DNA of 64,000 bases from Bradyrhizobium sp. 186 (lineage in GTDB: Bacteria; Pseudomonadota; Alphaproteobacteria; Rhizobiales; Xanthobacteraceae). The notes under the pieces are model-generated. The model was not told the DNA's origin. It worked only from the letters and a program-made list of their open reading frames with translations, and did no database searches. This document shows positions 26,520 through 35,700 of this stretch, piece by piece. The translations under genes were made by a program, and so were the position numbers. Within the stretch, counting starts at the first letter, position 1; each line of letters begins with the position of its first letter. The stretch covers positions 3,348,001 through 3,412,000 of the forward strand of contig NZ_CP082164.1 in NCBI RefSeq assembly GCF_023101685.1. Reading direction: 5' to 3'.

Positions 26520-27541
26520 CGTCGGATTCGCTCGAAACGCGGGCTGCGGAGCGGATGTCGTCGATCCTGACATCGCGCATCGGTATGATGCTGGTGGCGG
26601 TTGCGGCGCTGCTGGCGTTGCCCGCGCTGGTCGCGGTCTTCAATGTTCCCTCCGTGGTCGGGCTGGCGACGCAAATGCTGATCTATGCAATCGCCGCGAT
26701 AAGTCTCAATCTGGTGCTCGGTTATGGCGGCATGGTTACCTTCGGTCATGCAGCTTTCTTCGGCCTGGGCGGATACACCGTCGGCATTCTGTACCAGCAC
26801 TTTGCCGACAACAGTGCTTTTCTCGGGCTGGTACCGGGCAGTGATTCACTGTTGATCGCGATCGCCGCTGCGATGCTGGTCAGCGCGATCGGCGCCGCCG
26901 TGATCGGAAGCCTGTCGCTGCGGACCAGCGGCGTGCCGTTCATCATGATCACGCTGGCTTTCGCACAAATGGTGTTCTTCCTGTTCGTCTCGCTGAAAGC
27001 TTATGGCGGCGACGACGGTCTGATGATGCGCCGCCGCGACGTAATGCCTTTCTTCAACGCCCGCGGCGACACCAATTATTACTATCTTTGTCTCGTCGCG
27101 GCGGCCTGCTGGTTCGTGCTGACCGCATGTATCGTGCGATCGCGCTTCGGCTTCGTGCTCTCGGGTCTGCGCCAGAATGAGCGCCGCATGGCGGCGATCG
27201 GTGTCGCGCCTTATCGCTACCGGCTGGTGGCCTTCGTCATTGCCGGCGCTGGCGCTGGACTGGCCGGCGCGTTGATGGCGAATTACCTGCGCTTCGTCAG
27301 CCCCGACATGATGCACTGGACCAAATCCGGCGAGCTGATGATGATGGTTATTCTCGGCGGCGCCGGCACACTGGCTGGCCCGTTGCTGGGCGCGGCGGCG
27401 ATGGTGCTGCTGGAAACCCTGTTGGCCGCCCAGACCGAGAACTGGCAGCTCTATATGGGCTGCATCCTGCTTGCGATCGTGATGCTGACGCGAGGCGGTC
27501 TGGCCACGCTGTTCAGCCGCTTGTCGGGGATCCGCTCATGA
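26516..27541 (+). CDS. Liv-type ABC transporter permease (LivM-like)
   Basis: A 341-residue permease with LivM hallmarks SLNLVLGYGGMVTFGHAAFF and LRQNERRMAAIGV. The N-terminal 25 residues are hydrophilic and cytoplasmic. Coupled by four-base overlaps to genes on both sides. Confidence 0.9.
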   Translation: MTSDSLETRAAERMSSILTSRIGMMLVAVAALLALPALVAVFNVPSVVGLATQMLIYAIAAISLNLVLGYGGMVTFGHAAFFGLGGYTVGILYQHFADNSAFLGLVPGSDSLLIAIAAAMLVSAIGAAVIGSLSLRTSGVPFIMITLAFAQMVFFLFVSLKAYGGDDGLMMRRRDVMPFFNARGDTNYYYLCLVAAACWFVLTACIVRSRFGFVLSGLRQNERRMAAIGVAPYRYRLVAFVIAGAGAGLAGALMANYLRFVSPDMMHWTKSGELMMMVILGGAGTLAGPLLGAAAMVLLETLLAAQTENWQLYMGCILLAIVMLTRGGLATLFSRLSGIRS

Positions 27542-28287
27542 CGGCAATGCTGGAGTTGCGCGGCCTGTCCAAACGCTTCGGCGGCCTCACCGCCACCGAC
27601 AATGTCAGCCTGTCGGTGGCGACCGGCTCGCTGCATGCGCTGATCGGCCCCAATGGGGCCGGCAAGACCACGCTGATCAACCAGGTGGCCGGCGATCTGC
27701 GTCAGGACATGGGCACGATCCGGCTCGGCGGCACCGAGATCGGCGCGTTTCCGGCGTGGGAGCGCGTGCGCCGGGGACTCGCACGGACCTTTCAGATCAC
27801 GCAGTTGCTGCCGCAATACACCGCGCTTGATAATGTCGCGCTCGCGGTTCAGGTGCGACAGGGACTCAGTTTCCGGTTCTTTGCCGATCCGCGGAAAAAT
27901 CCGGATGCCCGCGAACAGGCAGGGCAGTATCTGCAGGACGTCGGGCTGGCATCACGGGCGTCCTCACTTGTGTCCGAGATCGGCCATGGCGAATGCAAAC
28001 AGCTCGAGCTCGCGGTCGCGCTTGCCACAAGGCCGTCGCTGCTGCTGCTCGACGAGCCGATGGCGGGGCTGAGTCCGCTGGAGAGTCAGGAGATGATCAA
28101 TCTGATCGCAAAACTCAAGGGCAAGGTTACCATCGTGCTGGTCGAACACGATATGGATGCGGTGTTCGCGCTGGCCGACCGCATCTCGGTGTTGGTTTAC
28201 GGCCGGATCGTGGCGACCGGCGATAGCGACGAGATCCGGGCCAATGAGGAGGTGCGCGTGGCTTATCTCGGCGAGGGCGACGACTGA
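27538..28287 (+). CDS. Liv-type ABC transporter ATP-binding protein (LivG-like)
   Basis: A 249-residue ATPase: Walker A GPNGAGKTT, C-loop IGHGECKQLE (degenerate, as usual for LivG), Walker B LLLLDEPMAGLSP, switch LVEHDMDAV. Overlaps both neighbours; part of the five-gene transporter of the 3-hydroxyanthranilate operon. Confidence 0.9.
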   Translation: MTAMLELRGLSKRFGGLTATDNVSLSVATGSLHALIGPNGAGKTTLINQVAGDLRQDMGTIRLGGTEIGAFPAWERVRRGLARTFQITQLLPQYTALDNVALAVQVRQGLSFRFFADPRKNPDAREQAGQYLQDVGLASRASSLVSEIGHGECKQLELAVALATRPSLLLLDEPMAGLSPLESQEMINLIAKLKGKVTIVLVEHDMDAVFALADRISVLVYGRIVATGDSDEIRANEEVRVAYLGEGDD

Positions 28288-28985
28288 TGCTGACGCTGAC
28301 CCATGTGCAGGCCGCCTACGGATCGAGCCAGGTGCTGTTCGACGTCAGCCTCGATGTGCCCGATGGCAAGATCGTCACGCTGCTCGGTCGCAATGGCATG
28401 GGCAAGACCACGACGGTGCGTGCCATCATGGGATTGGTCCCAGCGCGCTCCGGTCTCAGCTTCGACGGCCAGTCGATTGCCGGCAGCGCGCCTGAGACCG
28501 TGGCGCGGCGGGGCATTGGGCTCGTGCCGGAAGGACGCATGGTGTTTCCGACGTTGACCGTGCGCGAAAACCTGATTGCCACGACCGCCAATCGCGCGGG
28601 CCGTCCCCAGCCATGGACGCAGGACCGGATCTACCAGTTGTTTCCTCGGCTTGCGGAGCGGGCCAGGCAATACGCCGGGACGCTGTCCGGCGGCGAACAG
28701 CAAATGCTGGCGATCGGCCGGGCGCTGATGACGAACCCGAAACTGCTGATCCTCGATGAGGCCACAGAAGGGCTGGCACCGGTGGTACGCGGCGAGATCT
28801 GGCGGTGCATCGAGGCGCTGAAGGCGCAGGGACAATCGATCCTGTTGATCGACAAGAACATGCATGCCTTGAAGCGGCTGGCGGATCATCACTATATCCT
28901 GGAGAAGGGCCGCACCGTCTGGAAAGGGGATGCCGCAGCGCTCGAGCGGGACGCGGCGAAGATTCAGCGATACATCGGGATATGA
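28287..28985 (+). CDS. Liv-type ABC transporter ATP-binding protein (LivF-like)
   Basis: A 232-residue ATPase: Walker A GRNGMGKTT, signature LSGGEQQM, Walker B LILDEATEGLAP. The usual LivF switch residue region reads LLIDKNMHAL, where a glutamine is more common (VEQN); the lysine here is a small departure. The stop overlaps the next gene's start (ATGA). Confidence 0.9.
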   Translation: MLTLTHVQAAYGSSQVLFDVSLDVPDGKIVTLLGRNGMGKTTTVRAIMGLVPARSGLSFDGQSIAGSAPETVARRGIGLVPEGRMVFPTLTVRENLIATTANRAGRPQPWTQDRIYQLFPRLAERARQYAGTLSGGEQQMLAIGRALMTNPKLLILDEATEGLAPVVRGEIWRCIEALKAQGQSILLIDKNMHALKRLADHHYILEKGRTVWKGDAAALERDAAKIQRYIGI

Positions 28986-29806
28986 CACACGGCGGATCGG
29001 GAAGGAAACCGCTGCGCCTCGCCATCGTCGGCTGGGGCGCGATCGCGCGCCGGGTGGCCGATCTGCTGCAGGAGCGCAACGACAATATCACGGTGATCGG
29101 CATCGCCACGCGCAATGCACCGCAACAAGGCAGCGGTTTGCCTGAAGGTGCGCGCTGGTTGTCCGCACCGGACGACCTGCGCGATCTCGCACCCGATCTG
29201 GTGGTGGAGGCCGCTGGCCGTGCCGCGGTCGAGCCCTGGGGACTTGCGAGCCTGCGCTGCGCGCCGGGCTTCGTGGTGTCGTCGACCAGTGCCTTCAGCG
29301 ATGACACGGTGCTGCAGCGGCTGGTGGATGAGGCCGAGCGCTGCGGCAGCCAGATCCTGATTCCGTCGGGCGCGCTGGCCGGCCTTGATGCGCTGGCCGC
29401 GGCGTCGCGGCTGCCGCTCGAGAGTGTCACCCACCGCATCATCAAGCCGCCGCGCGCCTGGAAAAGCACACCTGCAGAAGGCCTCGTCGATCTGGATACG
29501 CTCACCTCTGCACATGTCTTCTTTCACGGTTCAGCGCGGGAGGCGGCGAGCCGGTTTCCCGCTAATGCCAATGTCGCAGCGATCTCGGCGCTGGCCGGCA
29601 TTGGCTTCGAGCGTACCAGTGTAGCGCTGGTGGCCGATCCGGCCACGACGCAAAACTGCCATCACCTGACGGCGCGAGGGGATTTTGGCACACTCAACGT
29701 CATGATCGAAAATCGTCCCTTCGCCGCTAATCCGAAGTCGTCGGAGTTGACTGCGCTCAGCTTGGGTCGTCTGATCGAGAGCAAAACCCGTGCGATCGCG
29801 ATATAG
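28982..29806 (+). CDS. Aspartate dehydrogenase (NadX/DUF108) family protein
   Basis: A 274-residue NAD(P)-dependent dehydrogenase with Rossmann motif VGWGAIARRVADLL, AGRAAVEPWG and the family signature IKPPRAW followed by the catalytic histidine-containing CHHLTARG region. The family makes iminoaspartate or oxaloacetate from L-aspartate and in some bacteria feeds quinolinate synthesis. Here it is the last gene of an operon whose third gene can also yield quinolinate. It could alternatively oxidise or reduce an amino-dicarboxylate formed in ring-product breakdown. The start overlaps the LivF-like stop. Confidence 0.82.
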   Translation: MTHGGSGRKPLRLAIVGWGAIARRVADLLQERNDNITVIGIATRNAPQQGSGLPEGARWLSAPDDLRDLAPDLVVEAAGRAAVEPWGLASLRCAPGFVVSSTSAFSDDTVLQRLVDEAERCGSQILIPSGALAGLDALAAASRLPLESVTHRIIKPPRAWKSTPAEGLVDLDTLTSAHVFFHGSAREAASRFPANANVAAISALAGIGFERTSVALVADPATTQNCHHLTARGDFGTLNVMIENRPFAANPKSSELTALSLGRLIESKTRAIAI

Positions 29807-29884
29807 GGAGCGAACTCGTGTCCGCGGTACTGCCGCGGCATGAAGTTGCCGTCAACGCATGCGACTATTGCGAGTTTCAACAGC

Positions 29885-29998
29885 ATGATCACCACACGCC
29901 CGGCCACCCTCCACGATGTCGAGCGCATCTCCGCGCTGCTAATGGCGAATGCGGCCGACCGCGGCGGCACGCTAAGCGGCTGCACCACGAGAGTATAG
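29885..29998 (+). pseudogene. N-terminal stub of a GNAT acetyltransferase
   Basis: ATG at 29885 opens 37 codons that read like the first strand and helix of a GNAT domain (RPATLHDVERISALLMANAADRG split: RPATLHDVER, then ISALLMANAADRG) and then stop at 29996-29998. The acetyl-CoA binding part is missing. It fills most of the gap between the HAAO operon and the GlcG-like gene, and is probably a relic. Confidence 0.45.
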
Positions 29999-30053
29999 TA
30001 GGTGTTCACCGCGCTCGAGACACGCAGTGGATGATGGCGAACGTGGACGCGCG

Positions 30054-30482
30054 CTATCCCGCGTTCGCCTTCAGCCCGGCGGCCTGGATGCCGGCGACCG
30101 CGCAGGCCTCGTCATTGTCGGAGGTGTCGCCGGACACGCCGACGGCGCCGAGCAGGGTGGTGCCGTCCAGAATCAGCACGCCGCCGGGGACCGGGACCAG
30201 CGCGCCCTTGGCGATGGTGTTCACGGCGTCGATGAAATAGGCCTGCTCCTGCGCCCGCTGGTACAGCGCGCGCGATCCCATGCCCAGGGCGAGCGCGCCA
30301 TAGGCCTTGCCGTGGGCGATCTCGGCGCGCATCAGGCTGGTGCCGTCCTGCGCGGCGGCGAGCTTGACCACGCCGCGGGCATCCAGAATGGTGACGACGA
30401 GCGGCTTTAGCTTCAGTTCATTGGCCTTTGCGAAGGCGGCGTCGAGGATTTTGCGGGCGGTGTCGAGGGTCAGTTCAGCCAT
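30054..30482 (-). CDS. GlcG/HbpS family heme-degrading-domain protein
   Basis: A 142-residue protein of the GlcG/HbpS family, counted from ATG 30482. Typical segments are LTLDTARKILDAAFAKA, VPGGVLILDG and GAVGVSGDTSDNDEACA. The biochemical role of GlcG is not settled; genes of this family accompany glycolate oxidase and diol or aldehyde metabolism. The start overlaps the end of the 2-hydroxyacid oxidase gene by eight bases, which ties it to that enzyme. Confidence 0.85.
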   Translation of the reverse strand: MAELTLDTARKILDAAFAKANELKLKPLVVTILDARGVVKLAAAQDGTSLMRAEIAHGKAYGALALGMGSRALYQRAQEQAYFIDAVNTIAKGALVPVPGGVLILDGTTLLGAVGVSGDTSDNDEACAVAGIQAAGLKANAG

Positions 30483-33400
30483 GGATGGTTTCCTTTGCAA
30501 TAAGAGAGGCCGTCGAATTGTCCTCGGAACCGGTTTGAGCGCGATCGAGGCTCATTGCCAGCACGCGCGCGACGTGAAGCGCCTCGCGCTCCGCGCCGTC
30601 GTGAATCTGATGCCGGCAGGATGTGCCATCGGCGACAACGAGCGTCGCCTGGTCAGCGCGCCGCACGGCCGGCAATAGCGACAGTTCGGCCATCTCGATC
30701 GAGGCGTCATAAGTCTCGGCGCCGTAGCCGAACGCGCCCGCCATGCCGCAGCAGCTCGACTCGATGGTTTCGACCTTCAGGCCTGGGATCAGGCGCAACA
30801 CCTGCTCGACCGGCTTGAAGGCGCCAAAGGATTTTTGGTGGCAATGGCCGTGCACCATCGCCTTGTCGGCGACGGCGCCGAGCGGCAGCTGTAGCCGTCC
30901 GGCCTCCGCCTCGCGCACCAAAAATTCCTCGAAGGTCAGCGCATGGGCGCCGACAGCCTTGGCCTCATTGTCCTTGCGGAGCGAGGTGAGCTCGTCGCGC
31001 AGCGTCAACAGGCAGCTCGGCTCGAGGCCAACGATCGGCACGCCACGCGCGGCGAAGGGCGCAAAGGCGGCCACCAGCCGGTCAAGCTCGGTTCTGGCCT
31101 CCTCGACAAGACCGGCCGAGAGGAAAGTGCGGCCGCAGCACAGCGGCCGGCTGCCGCTGGACGCCTTTGGCAGATGCACGCGATAACCGCCGGCCGCGAG
31201 CACGCGCAGCGCGGCCTCGAGATTTTCGCGCTCATAGATGCGGTTGAAGGTATCGGCGAAGAGAACCAACTCGCGGCCACCCTCCGGTCCGACACTGTCA
31301 GCAGGCGGCGAGAAGACGTCGCGGCGGAAAGCCGGGAGCGCGCGGCGCGCGCTGATGCCGGCGAAGCGCTCGAACAGCTTTCGCAGCAGCGGGCTGTGGT
31401 TGCGCAAGTTCGCCAGTGGCGCGAAGCGCGCGGCGAGGCCGGCATAGCGCGGGAGGTAGCCGACCAGGCGGTCGCGCAGCGTCAGGCCGTGGGAGGCTGC
31501 GCGTGCGGCAAGCACCTCGATCTTCATCTTGGCCATGTCGACGCCGGTTGGGCATTCGTGACGGCACGCCTTGCAGGAGACGCAGAGTTTGAGCGTCTCC
31601 ATCATCTCATCCGACGACAACGCATCGGGGCCGAGCTGGCCGGAGATCGCCAGCCGCAGCGTGTTGGCGCGGCCGCGGGTGACGTCCTTCTCGTTGCGCG
31701 TCGCGCGGTAAGACGGGCACATCACGCCGCCCTCGAGCTTGCGGCAGGCGCCGTTGTTGTTGCACATCTCGACCGCTCCCTGGAAACCGCCGCCGGCGCC
31801 CGGATATGCGGACCAATCGAGCTTGGTGTTCAGCTCGCTGATGCGATAGTCCGGCCGGTAGCGAAACAGCGAGCGGTCGTCCATCTTCGGCGCGTCGACG
31901 ATTTTGCCGGGGTTGAGGACGTTGCCGGGATCGAAGCGCTGCTTCACTTCCTTGAAGTCGGCGACGAGGCGCTCGCCGAACATCGCTTCGTGGAATTCCG
32001 ATCGCACCAGGCCGTCGCCGTGCTCGCCGGAATGCGAACCCTTGTACTCGCGAACCATGGCGAAGGCTTCTTCCGCAATGGCGCGCATCGCCTTCACGTC
32101 TTTCTCCAGCTTCAGGTTCAGCACCGGCCTCACATGCAGGCAGCCTTCGGATGCGTGTGCATACATCGTGCCATTGGTGCCGTGCTTGGCAAAGACCTCA
32201 TTTAGCCGTGCGGTGTAGTCGGCGAGATGCGGCAGCGGCACGGCGCAGTCTTCGACGAAGGACACCGGCTTGCCTTCCTGCTTCATCGACATCATGACGT
32301 TGAGGCCGGCGGCGCGGAAATCGGCGATGCCGCCCTGAAGTGCGGGCTCGGTGACCTCGACCACGCCGCCCCATTTGCGCTTGTCGTTATTCCAGCCGAA
32401 GCCGAGATCGCCCATCAGCTCGGTGAGCTGCTTGAGGCGCAAGAGATTGTCGGCCTGGTCCTCCTCGGCAAACTCGACCACCAGCACGGCGTCCGGATCG
32501 CCCTTGATGGCCGCGCCGATGATCGGTCGAAACATCGCGATGTCGCGGCCGAGCGCGATCATGGTGCGGTCGACCAGCTCGACCGCGATCGGCTTGAGCT
32601 TGACGAGATGCTGAGCCGCATCCATCGCCTCGTAAAAACTGCCGAAATGGCAGACTCCGAGCGCCTTGTTGCGGATCACCGGCCACAGTTTCAGCTCGAC
32701 CTTGGTGGTGAAGGCGAGGGTGCCTTCAGAGCCGACCAGCAGATGCGCCATGTTGTTCGGCGCGTTGCGCGGCACCAGCGCATCGAGATTGTAGCCGCCG
32801 ACGCGGCGCTGCACTTTTGGAAAGCGCGCGGCGATTTCGTCGGCTTCGCGCGCGCCGAGCGTCAGCATGTCGCGGAACAGCGCCCGCGCGCTGTCGCTCA
32901 GATCGATGTCAGAGAGATCGTGCGGCACCTCGCCGAAGCGGCTCAGTGTGCCGTCCGCAATTACTGCTTCCATCGACAGCGTGTTGTCGCGCATGGTGCC
33001 GTAACGCAGCGAGCGGCCGCCGCAGGAATTGTTGCCGGCCATGCCGCCGATGGTGGCGCGCGAGGCCGTGGAGACGTCGACCGGGAACCAAAGGCCGTGC
33101 TTTCTAAGCTGGCGGTTGAGATCGTCGAGCACGATACCGGGCTCGACCACGCAGGTCCGGTTCTCGACGTCGAGCGACAGGATGCGATTCAGGTGTTTTG
33201 AGAGATCGACAACGAGGCCGTCATTGACGGTCTGGCCGCATTGCGAGGTGCCGCCGCCGCGGGGGGTAACCTTCCGTCCCTCGTCGCGGGCAATCGCCAG
33301 CGCCCGCAGCGCCTCGTCCATGGTCCGGGGCGCCACCACGCCCGCCGGCATGATCTGGTAGAACGAGGCGTCGGTCGCATAACGACCACGGCTGAAGGCG

Positions 33401-33516
33401 TCGAACAGGACGTCGCCGGTCAATTCCGCGCGCAGGCGCCGTTCGAGCGATGAGGCGTTCGTCATCCCTGATCCCGAGGTGATCCAGCGGGACGCTTGGC
33501 CCCTTGGATTATTCAT
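30475..33516 (-). CDS. FAD- and Fe-S-binding 2-hydroxyacid dehydrogenase (GlcD-GlcF-like fusion, YdiJ type)
   Basis: A 1013-residue flavoprotein. The first ~530 residues are the FAD_binding_4 and FAD-oxidase C domains (VTPRGGGTSQCGQTV, GNNSCGGRS, HSGEHGDGLVRSE). Residues about 590-700 hold ferredoxin-type Fe-S sites (CNNNGAC, CVSCKACRHECPTG), and the remainder carries the two CCG repeats (CCGRTFLSAG, then HCHQKS and SSCCGMAGAFG). Such enzymes oxidise D-2-hydroxyacids (D-lactate, D-2-hydroxyglutarate, glycolate) into the respiratory chain. The GlcG partner and nearby glyoxylate aminotransferases favour glycolate or a related acid. A start at the internal Met at 33465 is also possible. Confidence 0.85.
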   Translation of the reverse strand: MNNPRGQASRWITSGSGMTNASSLERRLRAELTGDVLFDAFSRGRYATDASFYQIMPAGVVAPRTMDEALRALAIARDEGRKVTPRGGGTSQCGQTVNDGLVVDLSKHLNRILSLDVENRTCVVEPGIVLDDLNRQLRKHGLWFPVDVSTASRATIGGMAGNNSCGGRSLRYGTMRDNTLSMEAVIADGTLSRFGEVPHDLSDIDLSDSARALFRDMLTLGAREADEIAARFPKVQRRVGGYNLDALVPRNAPNNMAHLLVGSEGTLAFTTKVELKLWPVIRNKALGVCHFGSFYEAMDAAQHLVKLKPIAVELVDRTMIALGRDIAMFRPIIGAAIKGDPDAVLVVEFAEEDQADNLLRLKQLTELMGDLGFGWNNDKRKWGGVVEVTEPALQGGIADFRAAGLNVMMSMKQEGKPVSFVEDCAVPLPHLADYTARLNEVFAKHGTNGTMYAHASEGCLHVRPVLNLKLEKDVKAMRAIAEEAFAMVREYKGSHSGEHGDGLVRSEFHEAMFGERLVADFKEVKQRFDPGNVLNPGKIVDAPKMDDRSLFRYRPDYRISELNTKLDWSAYPGAGGGFQGAVEMCNNNGACRKLEGGVMCPSYRATRNEKDVTRGRANTLRLAISGQLGPDALSSDEMMETLKLCVSCKACRHECPTGVDMAKMKIEVLAARAASHGLTLRDRLVGYLPRYAGLAARFAPLANLRNHSPLLRKLFERFAGISARRALPAFRRDVFSPPADSVGPEGGRELVLFADTFNRIYERENLEAALRVLAAGGYRVHLPKASSGSRPLCCGRTFLSAGLVEEARTELDRLVAAFAPFAARGVPIVGLEPSCLLTLRDELTSLRKDNEAKAVGAHALTFEEFLVREAEAGRLQLPLGAVADKAMVHGHCHQKSFGAFKPVEQVLRLIPGLKVETIESSCCGMAGAFGYGAETYDASIEMAELSLLPAVRRADQATLVVADGTSCRHQIHDGAEREALHVARVLAMSLDRAQTGSEDNSTASLIAKETIHG

Positions 33517-33536
33517 TCTTGTTCGCGACCGATTAT

Positions 33537-33552
33537 ATTATGAATTCATAAT
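33537..33552. promoter_or_regulatory. 16-base perfect palindrome, candidate GntR operator
   Basis: attatgaattcataat is a perfect 16-base inverted repeat in the 54-base gap between the GntR gene and the oxidase gene it probably controls, 21 bases upstream of the ATG at 33516. Its AT content stands out from the surroundings. FCD-type GntR regulators bind short palindromes of this size next to target promoters. The assignment is inferred from position. Confidence 0.5.
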
Positions 33553-33570
33553 GAGCAAGCTGGTCGCCCC

Positions 33571-34308
33571 TTAGGGTGAGGCCGGCGCGTCCTCGTGGGC
33601 TTCGGTCAGGTGCTCGATGGCGGCCATCCGCTTGTTGCGCAGGTGCTGGAACAGGATGTCGCTCAATTCGCTGCCGGCGCGGCGGCGCAGCGCATCGAGG
33701 ATGGCTTCGTGCTCGCGCATCGCTTCCGCCCAGCGCTGCCGCTTGCGGGCGAAATTGGCGGAGTAGCGGACACGGCGGATCCTTCCCGCGAAGTTGGCGT
33801 AGGCCGTCTTCAGCGTCTCGTTGCGCGCGGCCGCGACGATGCTCTCGTGGATGCGCTGGTTGACCTGGAAATAGCCGTGCATGTCGCGATGCAGATAGCG
33901 GCCGTACATCTCGTAATGCAGCTGCTCGATCGCGATGACTTCCTCGTCCGTAATGGCTTCGCAGGCCAGTCGTCCGGCAAGGCTTTCCAGCCCGGCCATC
34001 ACGTCGAATAGCTCCGCGAGGTCGCGCTGGCTGAGCTGGCGGACCCGCGCGCCGCGGTTGGGCAAAAGCTCGATCAGGCCTTCGGCGGCCAGCACCTTGA
34101 GCGCTTCGCGCAAGGGTGTCCGTGAGATGCCGAGCATCTCGCAGAGCTGCCGCTCGGGAACGCGTGCGCCCTCGGGAATGTTGCCTTCCACAACGTAGTC
34201 GCGCAGCCGCAGCAGGATCTCGCCGTGAAGCGAGGCCTCCTGGCGGTCGCTGCCATTGCCGGCCGGCGGGGTAATCGGAACCCCGGTGTCGGGAATCGTG
34301 GATTTCAT
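33571..34308 (-). CDS. GntR family transcriptional regulator, FCD (FadR-like) type
   Basis: A 245-residue regulator. The winged helix spans about residues 28-95 (VPERQLCEMLGISRTPLREA with recognition helix SRTPLREALKVLAAEG, wing PNRGARVRQLS). The all-helical FCD ligand domain follows, with metal-binding-type residues in HLRNKR and the preceding EHEAIL. ATG 34308 is chosen because the first 45 residues of the longer frame are not domain-like. It lies divergent from the first aminotransferase gene and upstream of the hydroxyacid oxidase, so it is placed to control both sides. Confidence 0.87.
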   Translation of the reverse strand: MKSTIPDTGVPITPPAGNGSDRQEASLHGEILLRLRDYVVEGNIPEGARVPERQLCEMLGISRTPLREALKVLAAEGLIELLPNRGARVRQLSQRDLAELFDVMAGLESLAGRLACEAITDEEVIAIEQLHYEMYGRYLHRDMHGYFQVNQRIHESIVAAARNETLKTAYANFAGRIRRVRYSANFARKRQRWAEAMREHEAILDALRRRAGSELSDILFQHLRNKRMAAIEHLTEAHEDAPASP

Positions 34309-34441
34309 TTGCAGCACAATAGTTTGCTCGCTTGATCGCGTCGACGTCCACAATCGAATACCAAAATTTGATTGAAATGACAAAAAATGAATGCAAAATA
34401 GATGACGCAGCCGGCCAGAGTCCGCCGATAGGGAGGTTTTC

Positions 34442-35644
34442 ATGCATCAGGGACGCCACTTCCTCCAGATTCCGGGCCCCAGCCCGGTCCCCGACCGCGT
34501 TCTGCGCGCTATGGACATGCCGGTCATCGACCACCGCAGCGCGGAATTCGGCGAGCTCGGCAAGGCCGTGCTCGAAGGCAGCCAGAAAATCTTCCAGACC
34601 GCGGGCCCGGTGGTGATCTTCCCCTCGTCGGGGACGGGCGCCTGGGAGGCCGCGATCGTCAACACGCTGTCGCCGGGCGACAAGGTGCTGATGGTCGAGA
34701 CCGGGCATTTCGCGACCCTGTGGCGACAGATGGCGGGGCGCTTCGGCGTCGAGGTCGACTTCATGCCCGGTGATTGGCGCCGTGGCGCCGACCCCGCCCA
34801 GATCGAGGCCAGGCTCGCGGCTGACACGTCGCACGCCATCAAGGCGGTGATGGTCGTGCACAACGAGACCTCGACCGGCGCGACCAGCCGGGTCGCCGAC
34901 ATCCGTGCCGCGATCGACCGCACCGGCCATCCGGCGCTGCTGATGGTCGACACCATCTCCTCGCTCGGCTCGGTCGACTACCGGCATGACGAGTGGAAGG
35001 TCGATGTGAGCGTGAGCTGCTCGCAGAAGGGTTTCATGCTGCCGCCCGGCCTCGGCTTCAACGCGATCTCTGAGAAGGCGCGCGCGGCGTCGAAAACCAA
35101 CAGGATGCCGCGCTCCTATTTCGACTGGGAGGAGATGCTGAAGCCCAATGCAAAAGGCTTCTTCCCCTACACGCCGGCGACCAACCTGCTCTATGGCTTG
35201 CGCGAAGCGATCGCGATGCTGCTCGAAGAAGGACTCGACAACGTGTTTGCGCGGCATGAGCGGCTCGCCGCGGCGACCCGCGCCGCCGTCAATCACTGGG
35301 GCCTCGAGGTGCTGTGCCAGGAGCCTGCCGAATTCTCGCCGGTGCTGACGGCGGTGCTGATGCCGCCGGGGCATGATGCGGATCAATTCCGCAAGACGGT
35401 GCTCGACAACTACAACATGTCGCTCGGCGCAGGCCTGTCGAAAGTCGCCGGAAAGGTCTTCCGCATCGGCCATCTCGGCGAATGCAATGCGCTCACCCTG
35501 CTTGGCGCGCTCACCGGCGTGGAGATGGGCCTATCGGTCGCGGGCGTGCCGCACCGTTCGGGCGGCGTGGAGGCCGCGATGAAGCTGCTGGAGCAGCGTA
35601 CGCAAAGTAATTCCTCGCCGCATCTGAAGGTGGTCGGCACTTAA
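34442..35644 (+). CDS. Class V aminotransferase, serine/alanine-glyoxylate type (copy 1)
   Basis: A 400-residue PLP enzyme of the SgaA/AGT group, opening with GRHFLQIPGPSPVPDRVLRA. The Schiff-base lysine is in SCSQKGFMLPPG and the phosphate-binding region in FPSSGTGAWEAA. The family moves an amino group from serine, alanine or aspartate onto glyoxylate to give glycine. A paralogue about 60% identical by eye lies 1.5 kb downstream. A Shine-Dalgarno (gggaggtttt) precedes the ATG. The gene is divergent from the GntR regulator. Confidence 0.9.
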   Translation: MHQGRHFLQIPGPSPVPDRVLRAMDMPVIDHRSAEFGELGKAVLEGSQKIFQTAGPVVIFPSSGTGAWEAAIVNTLSPGDKVLMVETGHFATLWRQMAGRFGVEVDFMPGDWRRGADPAQIEARLAADTSHAIKAVMVVHNETSTGATSRVADIRAAIDRTGHPALLMVDTISSLGSVDYRHDEWKVDVSVSCSQKGFMLPPGLGFNAISEKARAASKTNRMPRSYFDWEEMLKPNAKGFFPYTPATNLLYGLREAIAMLLEEGLDNVFARHERLAAATRAAVNHWGLEVLCQEPAEFSPVLTAVLMPPGHDADQFRKTVLDNYNMSLGAGLSKVAGKVFRIGHLGECNALTLLGALTGVEMGLSVAGVPHRSGGVEAAMKLLEQRTQSNSSPHLKVVGT

Positions 35645-35700
35645 GGCGCGAGCCGCGTACCGACAATCCATAACAGAGCAGCAACAAGGGAGGGGTGGAG

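Noticed and set aside
29822..29838. ccgcgg-tactg-ccgcgg as a terminator after the NadX-like gene.
   Set aside because: The stem is only six base pairs and no T run follows; in DNA this GC-rich it is weak evidence.
33533..35473. A 646-residue minus-strand open frame.
   Set aside because: It is antisense to the first aminotransferase gene and out of phase with the GntR gene; its translation has no domain pattern.
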